The notes under the pieces are model-generated. The model ran no database searches. It saw only the letters and a list, made by a program, of their open reading frames with translations, and was not told the DNA's origin. From Lachnospiraceae bacterium (GTDB taxonomy: Bacteria; Bacillota; Clostridia; Lachnospirales; Lachnospiraceae): a stretch of DNA of 32,406 nucleotides. The translations under genes and the position numbers were made by a program. The stretch covers positions 1-32,406 of the forward strand of contig JALETI010000227.1 of the NCBI GenBank assembly GCA_022781515.1, written 5' to 3'. Below, in pieces: positions 1 through 9,059 of the stretch (its first letter is position 1; each line of letters starts with the position of its first letter).

Positions 1-1391
1 ATTTCCATCACATTTTCTTTATTCATTTCCGGATGTGATGCTTTTACTGCTTCTGCCCATTCTGCATGGGATGCGGTACGTGCATCTGCAAGAAGATCTG
101 ATCCATTAATCAGTGCTTCTGCTGTTGCTTCCAGTTCTTCCTTCAGTCGTGCAGGCAATACTGCCAGGCCCATTACTTCGATCAGACCGATATTTTCCTT
201 TTTAATATGATGTTTTTCAGCATGAGGATGAAAAACACCCAGAGGAAAGTCATCAGTTGTTATATTATTTCGAAGAACCAGATCCAGTTCATAATCCTCT
301 CCTCTTCTGCGTGCAATGGGCGTGATGGTGGAATGTCGCTCTCCGTCTGTCTCATGGAAAATAAATGCAGCTTCGTCATCGTAATTTCTCCATTTATCCA
401 GAATATGGGAAGCCAGTTCGGAAATACGTTTCCGGTCCCTGCCTTTCAGACGGATAACAGACATGGGCCATTTTACAATACCGGTATCAATATCATCATA
501 TCCGGGAATAGTAAATGATGTTTCCACTTCTGCTCTTTCCATGGCAAAGGTATAATTACCGCCCTGATAATGATCATGACTCAGTACACTGCCTCCTACA
601 ATCGGAAGATCTGCATTGGAACCGATGAAATAATGGGGGAAAACAGTGACAAAATCCAGCAGATTATCAAAGGCCTGCTGATCGATATGCATGGGTGTAT
701 GCAGTTTATTAAATACGATACAGTGCTCATTGTAATATACATAGGGACTGTACTGCATACAAAAATCAGAATCATTCAAAGTAATAGGAATGATGCGATG
801 ATTCTGTCTTGCAGGATGATTCAGATGGCCTGCATAACCTTCATTTTCTGCACAAAGAAGGCATTTGGGATAGCCTGTGCTTTTAGCTTTTCCGGCTGCT
901 GCAATTGCTTTGGGATCCTTTTCCGGTTTCGACAGATTGATGGTTATATCCAGTTCTCCGTATTCGGTATCGACTGTCCATTTGCGATCTCTGGCAATTC
1001 TGTCTCTTCTGATATAATTGGTATCTCCTGAAAATTCATAATACCAGTCTGTTGCAGCCTTCGCACCGTTTTCTTCATAGATATCATTAAAGATCTCAAT
1101 GATTTCTTCCGGACGGGGAACCAGTGCTCCGATCAGTTTTGTGTCAAGCAGATCGTAGTATGCAGCCGAGTTCCCTTCGATCAGACCATTTTCATATGCA
1201 TAATCACAAAGACCTTCCAGAATTTCATGGACAGGGGCTTCTTCGGTATGTTCCATCAGTCCATCAAAACCGTTCATCTGAAGAATTTCCAGAATCCGGT
1301 TTGCAGCCCAGATTCGATCATTTTCCGAAATCCAATTCTTTTTCTGCGCATAATTGACCAGCTGAGAGATTCTTACATTAATATTACACAT
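1..1391 (-). CDS. galT: UDP-glucose--hexose-1-phosphate uridylyltransferase (GalT, Firmicutes type), C-terminus cut by window edge
   Basis: Own reading of the minus strand from ATG at 1391: MCNINVRISQLVDYAQKKNWISENDRIWAANRILEIL...; open to the left edge, which is why it is absent from the ORF track. Contains GGSVLSHDHYQGG and PIARRR-type GalT motifs; adjacent to galK. Confidence 0.93.
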   Translation of the reverse strand, partial: MCNINVRISQLVNYAQKKNWISENDRIWAANRILEILQMNGFDGLMEHTEEAPVHEILEGLCDYAYENGLIEGNSAAYYDLLDTKLIGALVPRPEEIIEIFNDIYEENGAKAATDWYYEFSGDTNYIRRDRIARDRKWTVDTEYGELDITINLSKPEKDPKAIAAAGKAKSTGYPKCLLCAENEGYAGHLNHPARQNHRIIPITLNDSDFCMQYSPYVYYNEHCIVFNKLHTPMHIDQQAFDNLLDFVTVFPHYFIGSNADLPIVGGSVLSHDHYQGGNYTFAMERAEVETSFTIPGYDDIDTGIVKWPMSVIRLKGRDRKRISELASHILDKWRNYDDEAAFIFHETDGERHSTITPIARRRGEDYELDLVLRNNITTDDFPLGVFHPHAEKHHIKKENIGLIEVMGLAVLPARLKEELEATAEALINGSDLLADARTASHAEWAEAVKASHPEMNKENVME

Positions 1392-1406
1392 AGCGATTTC
1401 TCCTTA

Positions 1407-2705
1407 TTATTCTTCAATCAGAGTAATACCGCCCACAGGACGAATGCTTGTAATACGGCATGCACCTTCACCCAGCAGGGCATCCATACCTGCCTTAAAT
1501 GCATCTGTCATATCAAGGGGTACATATGCCTGAATGGTTCCCGCAAAACCACCACCGTGTACACGGAATGCACCTTTTCCCTGAAGAAGATGTTCTGCCA
1601 CAGCAAGTGCAACTGCCACAGGCTCTTTTTCTGTCTTTCGGAATGTATCAATATTCTGCAGATACATAAAGGAGGACTGACCGGATTCCTTTACCAGTTT
1701 CAGGAATGTATCAAAATCATTGTTTTCCAGAGCTTCCACCTGTTTTACTACCCTGCGGCAGTCATTATAGTAGTGAACAGCACGAAGAACGGCACGGTCG
1801 CCTGTTTTTTCACGGATTTTTCCAAGTTCGCGATAGAAATCTTTTTCATCCACCTCTACAAGAACTTCTTTTCCAAAGTAAGCTGCAACCGCTTTCATTT
1901 CCGCAGGTACAGCTGCATAATCACCGGTAAGATCAGCATGATCAGCACCTGTATCAATGATGCAGAGAGCATATCCGGCTTTCGCAAAATCATAGGTTAC
2001 AACACGGAAGAAAGGTGTATCCACAGAAGAAAAATCAATGGTAACAATACCACCGATTGCACATCCCATCTGATCCAGAAGACCGGAAGGTTTTCCGAAG
2101 TATACATTTTCTGCAATCTGGCCGATTTTGGCAATTTCATCAGGACGCAGATTGCTGCCGCAGAATAAATCATTGACAATTACGCCAATCAATACCTCAA
2201 AACATGCAGAAGAAGAAAGTCCGGAGCCGCCGGGAACATCGGAAGTAACAAATGCATCAAAACCCTTCACCGGATATCCTTTTTTGGCAATTTCGCTGAC
2301 AATGCCGCGGATCAGAGCAACTGTAGTATTCTCTTCTTCTTTACGTGCTTCATTTTCTCTGCAATTAACAGAAATCAGACCATACCCTTCTGAGAAAATA
2401 TTCACCATATCCGTTCCATTGGGAGCTGCACAGGCAAGTGCATCCATATCGACACTTCCTGCCAGTACCTTGCCTCGCTGATGGTCTGTATGGTTGCCTC
2501 CTATTTCTGTACGGCCGGGAGCAGAGAAAATTGCGACCGCATCATCAGCATTTTTGCCAAATTCTTTCATCCAGGAATCTGCCACTCTGCAGATCCGGTC
2601 GTGAACCGACTGAAGATTCTTTATATCTTTACAGTATACTCTGGCAAGCTTTGCATCATAAACGCCGTCCAGAAGATTCTGTTTTAATGTTTTGATTGTT
2701 AACAT
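1407..2705 (-). CDS. galK: Galactokinase
   Basis: GRTEIGGNHTDHQRGKVLAGSVD and GGSGLSSSACFEV (GHMP kinase) plus RVHGGGFAGT motifs. The ORF runs to 2789, but ATG at 2705 (MLTIKTLKQ) has GGAGG just upstream. Confidence 0.95.
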   Translation of the reverse strand: MLTIKTLKQNLLDGVYDAKLARVYCKDIKNLQSVHDRICRVADSWMKEFGKNADDAVAIFSAPGRTEIGGNHTDHQRGKVLAGSVDMDALACAAPNGTDMVNIFSEGYGLISVNCRENEARKEEENTTVALIRGIVSEIAKKGYPVKGFDAFVTSDVPGGSGLSSSACFEVLIGVIVNDLFCGSNLRPDEIAKIGQIAENVYFGKPSGLLDQMGCAIGGIVTIDFSSVDTPFFRVVTYDFAKAGYALCIIDTGADHADLTGDYAAVPAEMKAVAAYFGKEVLVEVDEKDFYRELGKIREKTGDRAVLRAVHYYNDCRRVVKQVEALENNDFDTFLKLVKESGQSSFMYLQNIDTFRKTEKEPVAVALAVAEHLLQGKGAFRVHGGGFAGTIQAYVPLDMTDAFKAGMDALLGEGACRITSIRPVGGITLIEE

Positions 2706-2725
2706 CCTGATTTCCTCCATTATGC

Positions 2726-2757
2726 TAAAAAATTCCCGCCCATTAACCGGGGCGGGA
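2726..2757 (-). terminator. Rho-independent terminator between the ABC ATPase gene and galK
   Basis: Minus strand GTTCCCGCCC-CGGTTAAT-GGGCGGGAA-TTTTTT: strong GC stem followed by a T-run. Confidence 0.85.
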
Positions 2758-2798
2758 ACGGCTTTGCAATAGACTGCCGGAGCAATCAATTGTTTGTA

Positions 2799-3953
2799 TT
2801 AGAAGTTGTAGCTCTTGCAAACAGGCTCATGAGCAGATGCAGATTCTTCATCATACCACATGAGGTTGTTTCCGGTTGCTTTGTCAAACATCTGGATCAG
2901 ACTGGGATTGGTTGTAAATTTAACCTTGGAGCCCATATCTACATTCACTTCCAGATCAACGGTGGGGATAACCATAACTACATCATCACCATTGCAGTTT
3001 GCATGAAGGTTTACTTCGGAACCAAGCATTTCAGATACTTCGATCACGCCTTCCAGTTCACCTTTGCCGATTGTCATATGCTGAGGACGAATACCGGCTA
3101 CAATATCACAAGGCTTCTGACCATTCTGTTTCAGAGCTTTCTGCTGGAAATCGCTGAGTTCAAACTTTGCTCCACGGATTTCAACAACATATTTTCCGTT
3201 TTCCAGAAGCAGCTTGCTGTTGTCAAAGAAGTTCATAACTGGCATACCAATGAAGCCGGCAACAAACAGGTTAACCGGTTTGTTGAACAGGTCCATGGGG
3301 GTACCGATCTGATTTACATAACCGTCTTTCATGATAACGATACGATCACCCAGAGTCATCGCTTCTGTCTGATCATGGGTTACATACATGAATGTGGTAT
3401 TGATTCTCTGACGCAGCTTGATGATTTCAGCACGCATCTGGTTACGAAGCTTGGCATCCAGATTGGAAAGAGGTTCATCCATCAGGAATACCTTGGGATC
3501 ACGAACCATAGCACGACCGATCGCAACACGCTGACGCTGACCACCTGACAGAGCCTTCGGTTTTCTTTCCAGATACTGTGTAATATCCAGAATTTCAGCT
3601 ACTTCGCGAACCTTTTTGTCAATCACATCTTTGGGAGTTTTTTTCAGTTTCAAAGCAAATGCCATGTTATCATACACAGTCATATGGGGGTACAGAGCGT
3701 AGTTCTGGAATACCATGGCAATATCACGATCCTTGGGAGCGATATCGTTACAGAGTTTTCCATCAATGTACAGTTCACCGCCGGAAATATCTTCCAGACC
3801 GGCTACCATACGAAGTGTAGTGGATTTACCACAACCGGAAGGTCCAACCAGAACGATAAATTCCTTATCCTTGATGGTAAGGTTTACATCATGTACTGCT
3901 GTCACCTTGTTGTCATAAATCTTTTTCATGCCTTTGATAATTACTTCTGACAT
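2799..3953 (-). CDS. Carbohydrate ABC transporter ATP-binding protein (MsmK/UgpC/MalK type)
   Basis: Walker A GPSGCGKST, signature LSGGQRQRVAIGRAMVRDP, Walker B VFLMDEPLSNLDAKLR, C-terminal TOBE-like region. Confidence 0.95.
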   Translation of the reverse strand: MSEVIIKGMKKIYDNKVTAVHDVNLTIKDKEFIVLVGPSGCGKSTTLRMVAGLEDISGGELYIDGKLCNDIAPKDRDIAMVFQNYALYPHMTVYDNMAFALKLKKTPKDVIDKKVREVAEILDITQYLERKPKALSGGQRQRVAIGRAMVRDPKVFLMDEPLSNLDAKLRNQMRAEIIKLRQRINTTFMYVTHDQTEAMTLGDRIVIMKDGYVNQIGTPMDLFNKPVNLFVAGFIGMPVMNFFDNSKLLLENGKYVVEIRGAKFELSDFQQKALKQNGQKPCDIVAGIRPQHMTIGKGELEGVIEVSEMLGSEVNLHANCNGDDVVMVIPTVDLEVNVDMGSKVKFTTNPSLIQMFDKATGNNLMWYDEESASAHEPVCKSYNF

Positions 3954-3959
3954 ATTCTT

Positions 3960-4122
3960 CTGACTCTGATGCCGGGGCCTCCGCCAGCCGACACCTCGCA
4001 GCCACCCGCGAAGGAGTGCGCCGCCTTACGACAGGTCTCCACACTGCCGCACCGCAAGCCTACGGTAAGTTCCTCCTTATTTGCTGTACAGAGCACCAAT
4101 AGGTGGAGTGGTTCTCTGCCAA
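3960..4122 (-). ncRNA. Candidate structured leader/ncRNA upstream of the ATPase gene; class not recognised
   Basis: Long intergenic space (3954-4214) containing a segment (3971-4070) with 70 G/C out of 100 bases by hand count. Minus-strand hairpin CAGAG..CACC-TATT-GGTG-CTCTG at its 5' side. No match to RNA families I can recall. Confidence 0.35.
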
Positions 4123-4214
4123 CATATTAAAATAAAATAATAATTCTGTAACTGATTGAACCGTTCAGTTACCGGACGGAGCAGCACATGTTCCGCATGC
4201 TGCCGGACGGCTTC

Positions 4215-4913
4215 CTAAAGAAACGCATCGTCATAAAATACTTCATCCCCATGAAAGTCCTTATGGCTGCATGTTTCATCTGCAGGAAGAAAAGGTGTAA
4301 ACTGTTTCAGCATCAGGCTGGAGCTGAACATGGCGATTGAAGAAAAACCGACAACCGTCCATATAAAAGCAAACAACGGAAGATACTGAAAGAATACGTA
4401 GGTCAGAATGACCGGTGCCACATGAAAGAATACAATCTGGAGCAGATGTAACGGATTACCGAATGCAAAGTAAATCGCATTGATAATCTGCTGTTTCCAG
4501 TTTGCTTCAAATGCAGCTATAACGGGAAATATGTAAATTGCAAGGATCAGCTCCAGTACCAGAATTGCCATAATTCCATATCGGAACATGGCGATCAGAC
4601 CTGTAAACTGACTGCACCAGAACAGTTCCAGTCTCAGAAAAACTGCCAGAATCAGCAGTGCCATCCAGATTGGAACGGTCTGTTTCCAGTTTTCCCTGAA
4701 ACTCTTCCAGAAGGTGGCGAACGGATTCAGTTCGTCTTCTCCCCGAAGAGTTTTCATCATAGTGTAATAGAGAGCAGAGCAGGATGTTCCGATTGTTACA
4801 ACCGGAATACAAAACAGGATAAACATCAGATTGGCACCGATCAGAATCCCGCACCGGGTCATCAGCTTACCAAATACGCTGTCATTATCCAGAAAGCTTC
4901 GAATTAAATTCAT
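4215..4913 (-). CDS. YesL family (DUF624) membrane protein
   Basis: Several hydrophobic segments; N-terminus with FCIPVVTIGTSCSALYYTMMKTLRGED typical of YesL/DUF624. Confidence 0.88.
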   Translation of the reverse strand: MNLIRSFLDNDSVFGKLMTRCGILIGANLMFILFCIPVVTIGTSCSALYYTMMKTLRGEDELNPFATFWKSFRENWKQTVPIWMALLILAVFLRLELFWCSQFTGLIAMFRYGIMAILVLELILAIYIFPVIAAFEANWKQQIINAIYFAFGNPLHLLQIVFFHVAPVILTYVFFQYLPLFAFIWTVVGFSSIAMFSSSLMLKQFTPFLPADETCSHKDFHGDEVFYDDAFL

Positions 4914-5599
4914 GAATGCTCCTCCTCAAAAAGATACTGCAGAAATATCTCTGCCATATCCAGATGTTTTGCCTGCGCACCAATGCCAAGTACTACTCCG
5001 TCCGGATAGGGTTTTCCCTCTCCGGTCAGACAACATCCGCTCAGATCGATACCGATCGCAATCTGCTCCTTTTCCGACTTTTCATCGGAAGGGACACAGT
5101 ATATAATGCGATCTGAATATTTATGGAAAATTTCAGCAGTATCTGCAGATTCCAGATCCATCAGACGTCCGGTTGTGCCAAAGGCCTGAAGCTGTTCCTT
5201 TTCCATAAGCAGTACATCCAGTGTACCACTTTCTATATAAGTAATCAAGGTTTCATAGTAAGTATTTCCCATTGTATTTCCGGTGGGATCAAAATAACAG
5301 GCATTGTTGAAAACCAGGTTCTTTTCTTTCAGATCCAAACCTGCATATTCTGCAAAATCATCATAAAAATCAGAGTTATTCCCAACATCACCATAGGTAT
5401 TTGCAAAACAGGCGTAAAACCAGTCTCCGCCTGGAGTTGTCACATAATGGTATCCAAACCAGATCAGAAACAGACTCAGGAAAATGATTGCTGTCAGATG
5501 CAATCTGTAATAATCCCAGATGTATCGGATCATTTCATTCCGATTCATACCAGAGAGTTTTTCCTTTTCTTCTGTATACCATGACCGAAGCAGATCCAT
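4910..5599 (-). CDS. Uncharacterised membrane-anchored protein with one N-terminal TM helix and a predicted extracellular domain
   Basis: 229 aa; TM segment LHLTAIIFLSLFLIWFGYHYV; overlaps the YesL gene by 4 bp (4910-4913) and follows alpha-galactosidase with a 4-nt gap. Confidence 0.85.
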   Translation of the reverse strand: MDLLRSWYTEEKEKLSGMNRNEMIRYIWDYYRLHLTAIIFLSLFLIWFGYHYVTTPGGDWFYACFANTYGDVGNNSDFYDDFAEYAGLDLKEKNLVFNNACYFDPTGNTMGNTYYETLITYIESGTLDVLLMEKEQLQAFGTTGRLMDLESADTAEIFHKYSDRIIYCVPSDEKSEKEQIAIGIDLSGCCLTGEGKPYPDGVVLGIGAQAKHLDMAEIFLQYLFEEEHS

Positions 5600-5603
5600 A
5601 CTT

Positions 5604-7862
5604 CTATCCCACCTTTACAAAGTGCATCTGGACACTTGGATAATCACCACTCATCAAAGGCATGGAGAAACCTGCGTACATCAGACTGCTTCCCGTATAA
5701 ACAGGTTTTCCCTTTTCAGGTGTTCCATATATATGTTCCATATGAACACCAAGACTGCAACCGGCAAAATGTACATCTCTCAGTTCATACTTTGCATCGG
5801 GATCCAGCCCCTTCATCCAGAAATGAGCAGGATTTGCATTGGCTCTTGTACGGGTCATTACCATATTCAAAAGTGCCTCTTCCTTATTTTCCGATACAAA
5901 TTCCCATGCGGTGAAATACATATTTTCCGTGGGATCTGTCAGTCGGAAATAGGTGCCATTCTGAATCAGATCATAATACATATGGAAACGTCTGATCTGA
6001 TCTTTTACTTCTTCTTTTTCTTCTTCTGAAATCAGATTCAGATCCAGTTCATATCCGAATGTACCGGACATGGCTACAACAGCTCTTGTACCAAAAGGTG
6101 TGGTACGACCGGTCTGGTGATTCGGACAGGTGGATACATGCGCACCCATGGACGAAATCGGATATCCAAAGGAAGTACCATACTGAATGGTCAGTCGTTC
6201 AATGGAATCGGTATCATCACTGGTCCAGATCTGCGGACAATACTGCAGCATACCGGCATCGAACCGGCCGCCGCCGCCTGCACAGCCTTCAAAAAGGACA
6301 TCAGGAAACTTCGTTGTCAGACGATTCAGCAGATCATAGACTCCCAGAATATAGCGATGGAATATTTCACCCTGACGATTTGCAGGTGCTGCATGACTGT
6401 ATACATCTGTCATATTTCGATTCATATCCCATTTGATATATTCAATATTATGGTTTTCAAGAATAGAAGAAAAACACTCATCCAGATAGTCAATAACATC
6501 TTTTCTTGACATATCCAGAACCAGCTGATTTCGTCCCATGGTCGGTTTTCTTCCCGGCATGGTCAGCGCCCACTCCGGATGTTCTCGGTAAAGATCTGAA
6601 TCTTCATTTACCATTTCCGGTTCGATCCAGAGACCGAATTTCATTCCCATTTTATTAATTTCCGTAATCAGCGGATTCAGGCCGCCTTCCAGCTTCTTTT
6701 CATTTACAAACCAGTCACCAAGACCTCTGTTATCATCATTTCTGCTGCCAAACCAGCCATCATCCAGAACCAGCATTTCAACTCCCAGTTCTGCAGCTTT
6801 TTGTGCAATCTTCAGAATCTTTTCTCTATTGAAATCAAAATAGGTAGCTTCCCAGTTATTGATCAGAACAGGACGTTTTGCGTGCGCAAATTTGCTGTTC
6901 ATCATATTGTTACGAAGGATTCTGTGGTATGTCTGGCTCATTCTGGTAAGTCCTTCTGAAGAATAAGTAAAAATCACTTCCGGTGCACAGAAAGACTGAT
7001 CCGGATCCAGATTCCAGGAGAACTGCGTGTCATGAATACCCATAACCATACGGGTAAGTCCCATCTGATCCACTTCCACATCTGTTTTGTGATTTCCGGA
7101 ATATGCCAGCATTGCTCCGTAACAGGGACCATAGTCTTCTGTAGTGTTTTTATTGCAAAGAATAACAAAAGGGTTATGATGGTGACTGGAACATCCTCTT
7201 TTTGAGGAAACAGTCTGAATATTACGGGTCAGAGGTACCCTCTGCGTCATACGTTCCATACAGTGTCTTCCATGGAAATGAATCATTTCCCAGTTTCCGA
7301 AAGGAAGATCCAGACATGCAGAAGCAACCTTTTCAATCCGAATGGTGTTTTCCGTGTCGTTAATGATTCTGACTGCTCTGGTAATAACATCTTCTTCTTC
7401 AAATACGCCGTATAATAACTGAACCGTGGTCCCGGTGATCAGCTCATACATGTTAATAACCAGTGTTTCCACCCTGCTTCCGGCTTCCTTTAATGCGGGC
7501 AGTCCGTCAAGTGCATATTTTCCCGGCAATACTTTGTAATCTCTGTAATAAAGGTCCGCACCGTAAGCACCTTCTTTAGTTACCATCTCCAGTGAAGAAA
7601 GACGGAAATCTCCGGTATTTGCTCCGCTGTATTCCTGGGGAAGAATATCAACGGAAATCATACGATTCTGCCGGATTTCATACAGATTCGGGGAGAATCC
7701 GCAGTCAGCAGGAATATACTGATAACTCAGATTATCTGTACCGGTTTTCTTTCCATAATAAAGATGCAGCAGATGACCCACCTGATTTACCTGCATCTGA
7801 TACGCTGTGTTTTTCGTATAAAGGGTAAACGTTTTAGATTCACTGTCAAATCGAATGCTCAT
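5604..7862 (-). CDS. Alpha-galactosidase, GH36
   Basis: 752 aa; EMLVLDDGWFGSRNDDNRGLGDW, KFGLWIEPEMVNEDS, IEYIKWDMNR (nucleophile region) and LFEGCAGGGGRFDAGML..QIWTSDDTD motifs. Confidence 0.95.
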   Translation of the reverse strand: MSIRFDSESKTFTLYTKNTAYQMQVNQVGHLLHLYYGKKTGTDNLSYQYIPADCGFSPNLYEIRQNRMISVDILPQEYSGANTGDFRLSSLEMVTKEGAYGADLYYRDYKVLPGKYALDGLPALKEAGSRVETLVINMYELITGTTVQLLYGVFEEEDVITRAVRIINDTENTIRIEKVASACLDLPFGNWEMIHFHGRHCMERMTQRVPLTRNIQTVSSKRGCSSHHHNPFVILCNKNTTEDYGPCYGAMLAYSGNHKTDVEVDQMGLTRMVMGIHDTQFSWNLDPDQSFCAPEVIFTYSSEGLTRMSQTYHRILRNNMMNSKFAHAKRPVLINNWEATYFDFNREKILKIAQKAAELGVEMLVLDDGWFGSRNDDNRGLGDWFVNEKKLEGGLNPLITEINKMGMKFGLWIEPEMVNEDSDLYREHPEWALTMPGRKPTMGRNQLVLDMSRKDVIDYLDECFSSILENHNIEYIKWDMNRNMTDVYSHAAPANRQGEIFHRYILGVYDLLNRLTTKFPDVLFEGCAGGGGRFDAGMLQYCPQIWTSDDTDSIERLTIQYGTSFGYPISSMGAHVSTCPNHQTGRTTPFGTRAVVAMSGTFGYELDLNLISEEEKEEVKDQIRRFHMYYDLIQNGTYFRLTDPTENMYFTAWEFVSENKEEALLNMVMTRTRANANPAHFWMKGLDPDAKYELRDVHFAGCSLGVHMEHIYGTPEKGKPVYTGSSLMYAGFSMPLMSGDYPSVQMHFVKVG

Positions 7863-7877
7863 TTGTGATACCTCTTC

Positions 7878-8762
7878 CTATATAGATTCTAATATAACGC
7901 GCTCCTCTTCGGGCTGCATTCTGTAGTACCTCGGACTGACACCATAAGCACTTTTAAATGCTTTTGAAAAAGTAAGCGGATTTTCATAACCAACCATTTC
8001 AGCAATATTCTGAATGGGCAGACTCGTATCATTCAGAAGCTGAGCTCCCTTAATCAGCCGTACTCGATACAGATAATCCCTTGGAGAAATTCCAACCTGA
8101 TTTTTGAAGAGAGTTGAAAAATAACTTCTGTTGATTCCGATAAAATTGGAAATATCTGCAACCTTAATGCTTGAATAATTGTTGTGAATAAAATCAATGG
8201 CATAATTAATATAGGTTTCAGCAGAATAACTGGATGTTTTTCTGTGATTTTCGGACATATTATTGGATTCGATGGCCAGACTGATAAATTCATACAGATA
8301 ACCCAGCCGCTTAATGCCTCCGGCAAGACTCAGCTCCGCATGATTCAGCAGTCTGTCAACAATTTTGTAATACTCATTCATATCGACGTAACTGCTTTTC
8401 ACATTCACCCCTTCCACAAAACCCGCCTGTTCCATCAGATAACCGGCCAGGGGACCGTCAAAGGCCATCCAGCAGTACGTCCATGGCTGTTTACGATTTG
8501 CCTCATAGTAAGTCATCTCTCCCGGCTTTTCCACAAACAGCTGACCTGCATGCACTGCTGTGCTCTTTCCGTTCACCTCCAGGACTCCTTCGCCGGATAA
8601 TACCGCATGCAGATGATATCCCGCTCTGATAGTAGGACCAAAGGGCTTGTTGATAGTACTGATTTCAACACCGCATATTTTGAGGAAAAGATTCTCCTGC
8701 GGTTTTGAATATTCAAGCAGTAAGCGGTACTTTTTGGTCTCCAAATAGTTTTCTTCATTCAT
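7878..8762 (-). CDS. AraC family transcriptional regulator (MsmR/RafR-like)
   Basis: N-terminal cupin-like effector domain and C-terminal double HTH (IKVADISNFIGINRSYFSTLFKNQVGISPRDYL...NPLTFSKAFKSAYGVSPRYYR). Start chosen at ATG 8762 (MNEENYL) because AGGAGAG lies just upstream. Confidence 0.93.
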   Translation of the reverse strand: MNEENYLETKKYRLLLEYSKPQENLFLKICGVEISTINKPFGPTIRAGYHLHAVLSGEGVLEVNGKSTAVHAGQLFVEKPGEMTYYEANRKQPWTYCWMAFDGPLAGYLMEQAGFVEGVNVKSSYVDMNEYYKIVDRLLNHAELSLAGGIKRLGYLYEFISLAIESNNMSENHRKTSSYSAETYINYAIDFIHNNYSSIKVADISNFIGINRSYFSTLFKNQVGISPRDYLYRVRLIKGAQLLNDTSLPIQNIAEMVGYENPLTFSKAFKSAYGVSPRYYRMQPEEERVILESI

Positions 8763-9059
8763 AAACTGCTCTCTCCTGATCAATTTCATAATAGTGGAAA
8801 TTACAATAATACTACGGTAAAGAACAACCAAAACAATTATATTACAGACTGAAAACACGGTCCTGATCACAGAAGCAATTTTTCAATGAAATACTCCTGA
8901 TCATTTCTGTAAACACGACCCTATATTCAGAATTTTTCAATAATGTAGAAGACCGTTTTAACACAGTCTCCTACATTGTAATAAGATGAGGTGAATAACT
9001 GGTGTCTGCGCCCATAGTTCCACAGACACCATGTTATAAACTTGGTTCAGCAGACCATT

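Noticed and set aside
207-2695. Plus-strand ORFs (e.g. 570-1031, 1227-2168, 2128-2481) opposite galT/galK
   Set aside because: Antisense to clear GalT/GalK coding sequence; translations are Cys/His/Phe-rich low-information sequence without recognisable domains.
3968-4123. Plus-strand 52-aa ORF MPGPPPADTSQPPAKECAAL... in the GC island
   Set aside because: No convincing SD, Pro/Ala-rich composition expected from GC-rich DNA, opposite to operon direction.
3960-4130. GC island as 4.5S/SRP RNA, 6S RNA, RNase P RNA or tmRNA
   Set aside because: Core motifs I know (e.g. SRP GGUCAGG..GGAAGGAAGCAG, RNase P GAGGAAAGUCC, hammerhead CUGAUGA) are absent; left as unassigned.
9001-9030. GGTGTCTG...CAGACACC stem-loop after msmG as a terminator
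   Set aside because: Only an 8-bp stem and no T-run on the minus strand; not supported as an intrinsic terminator.
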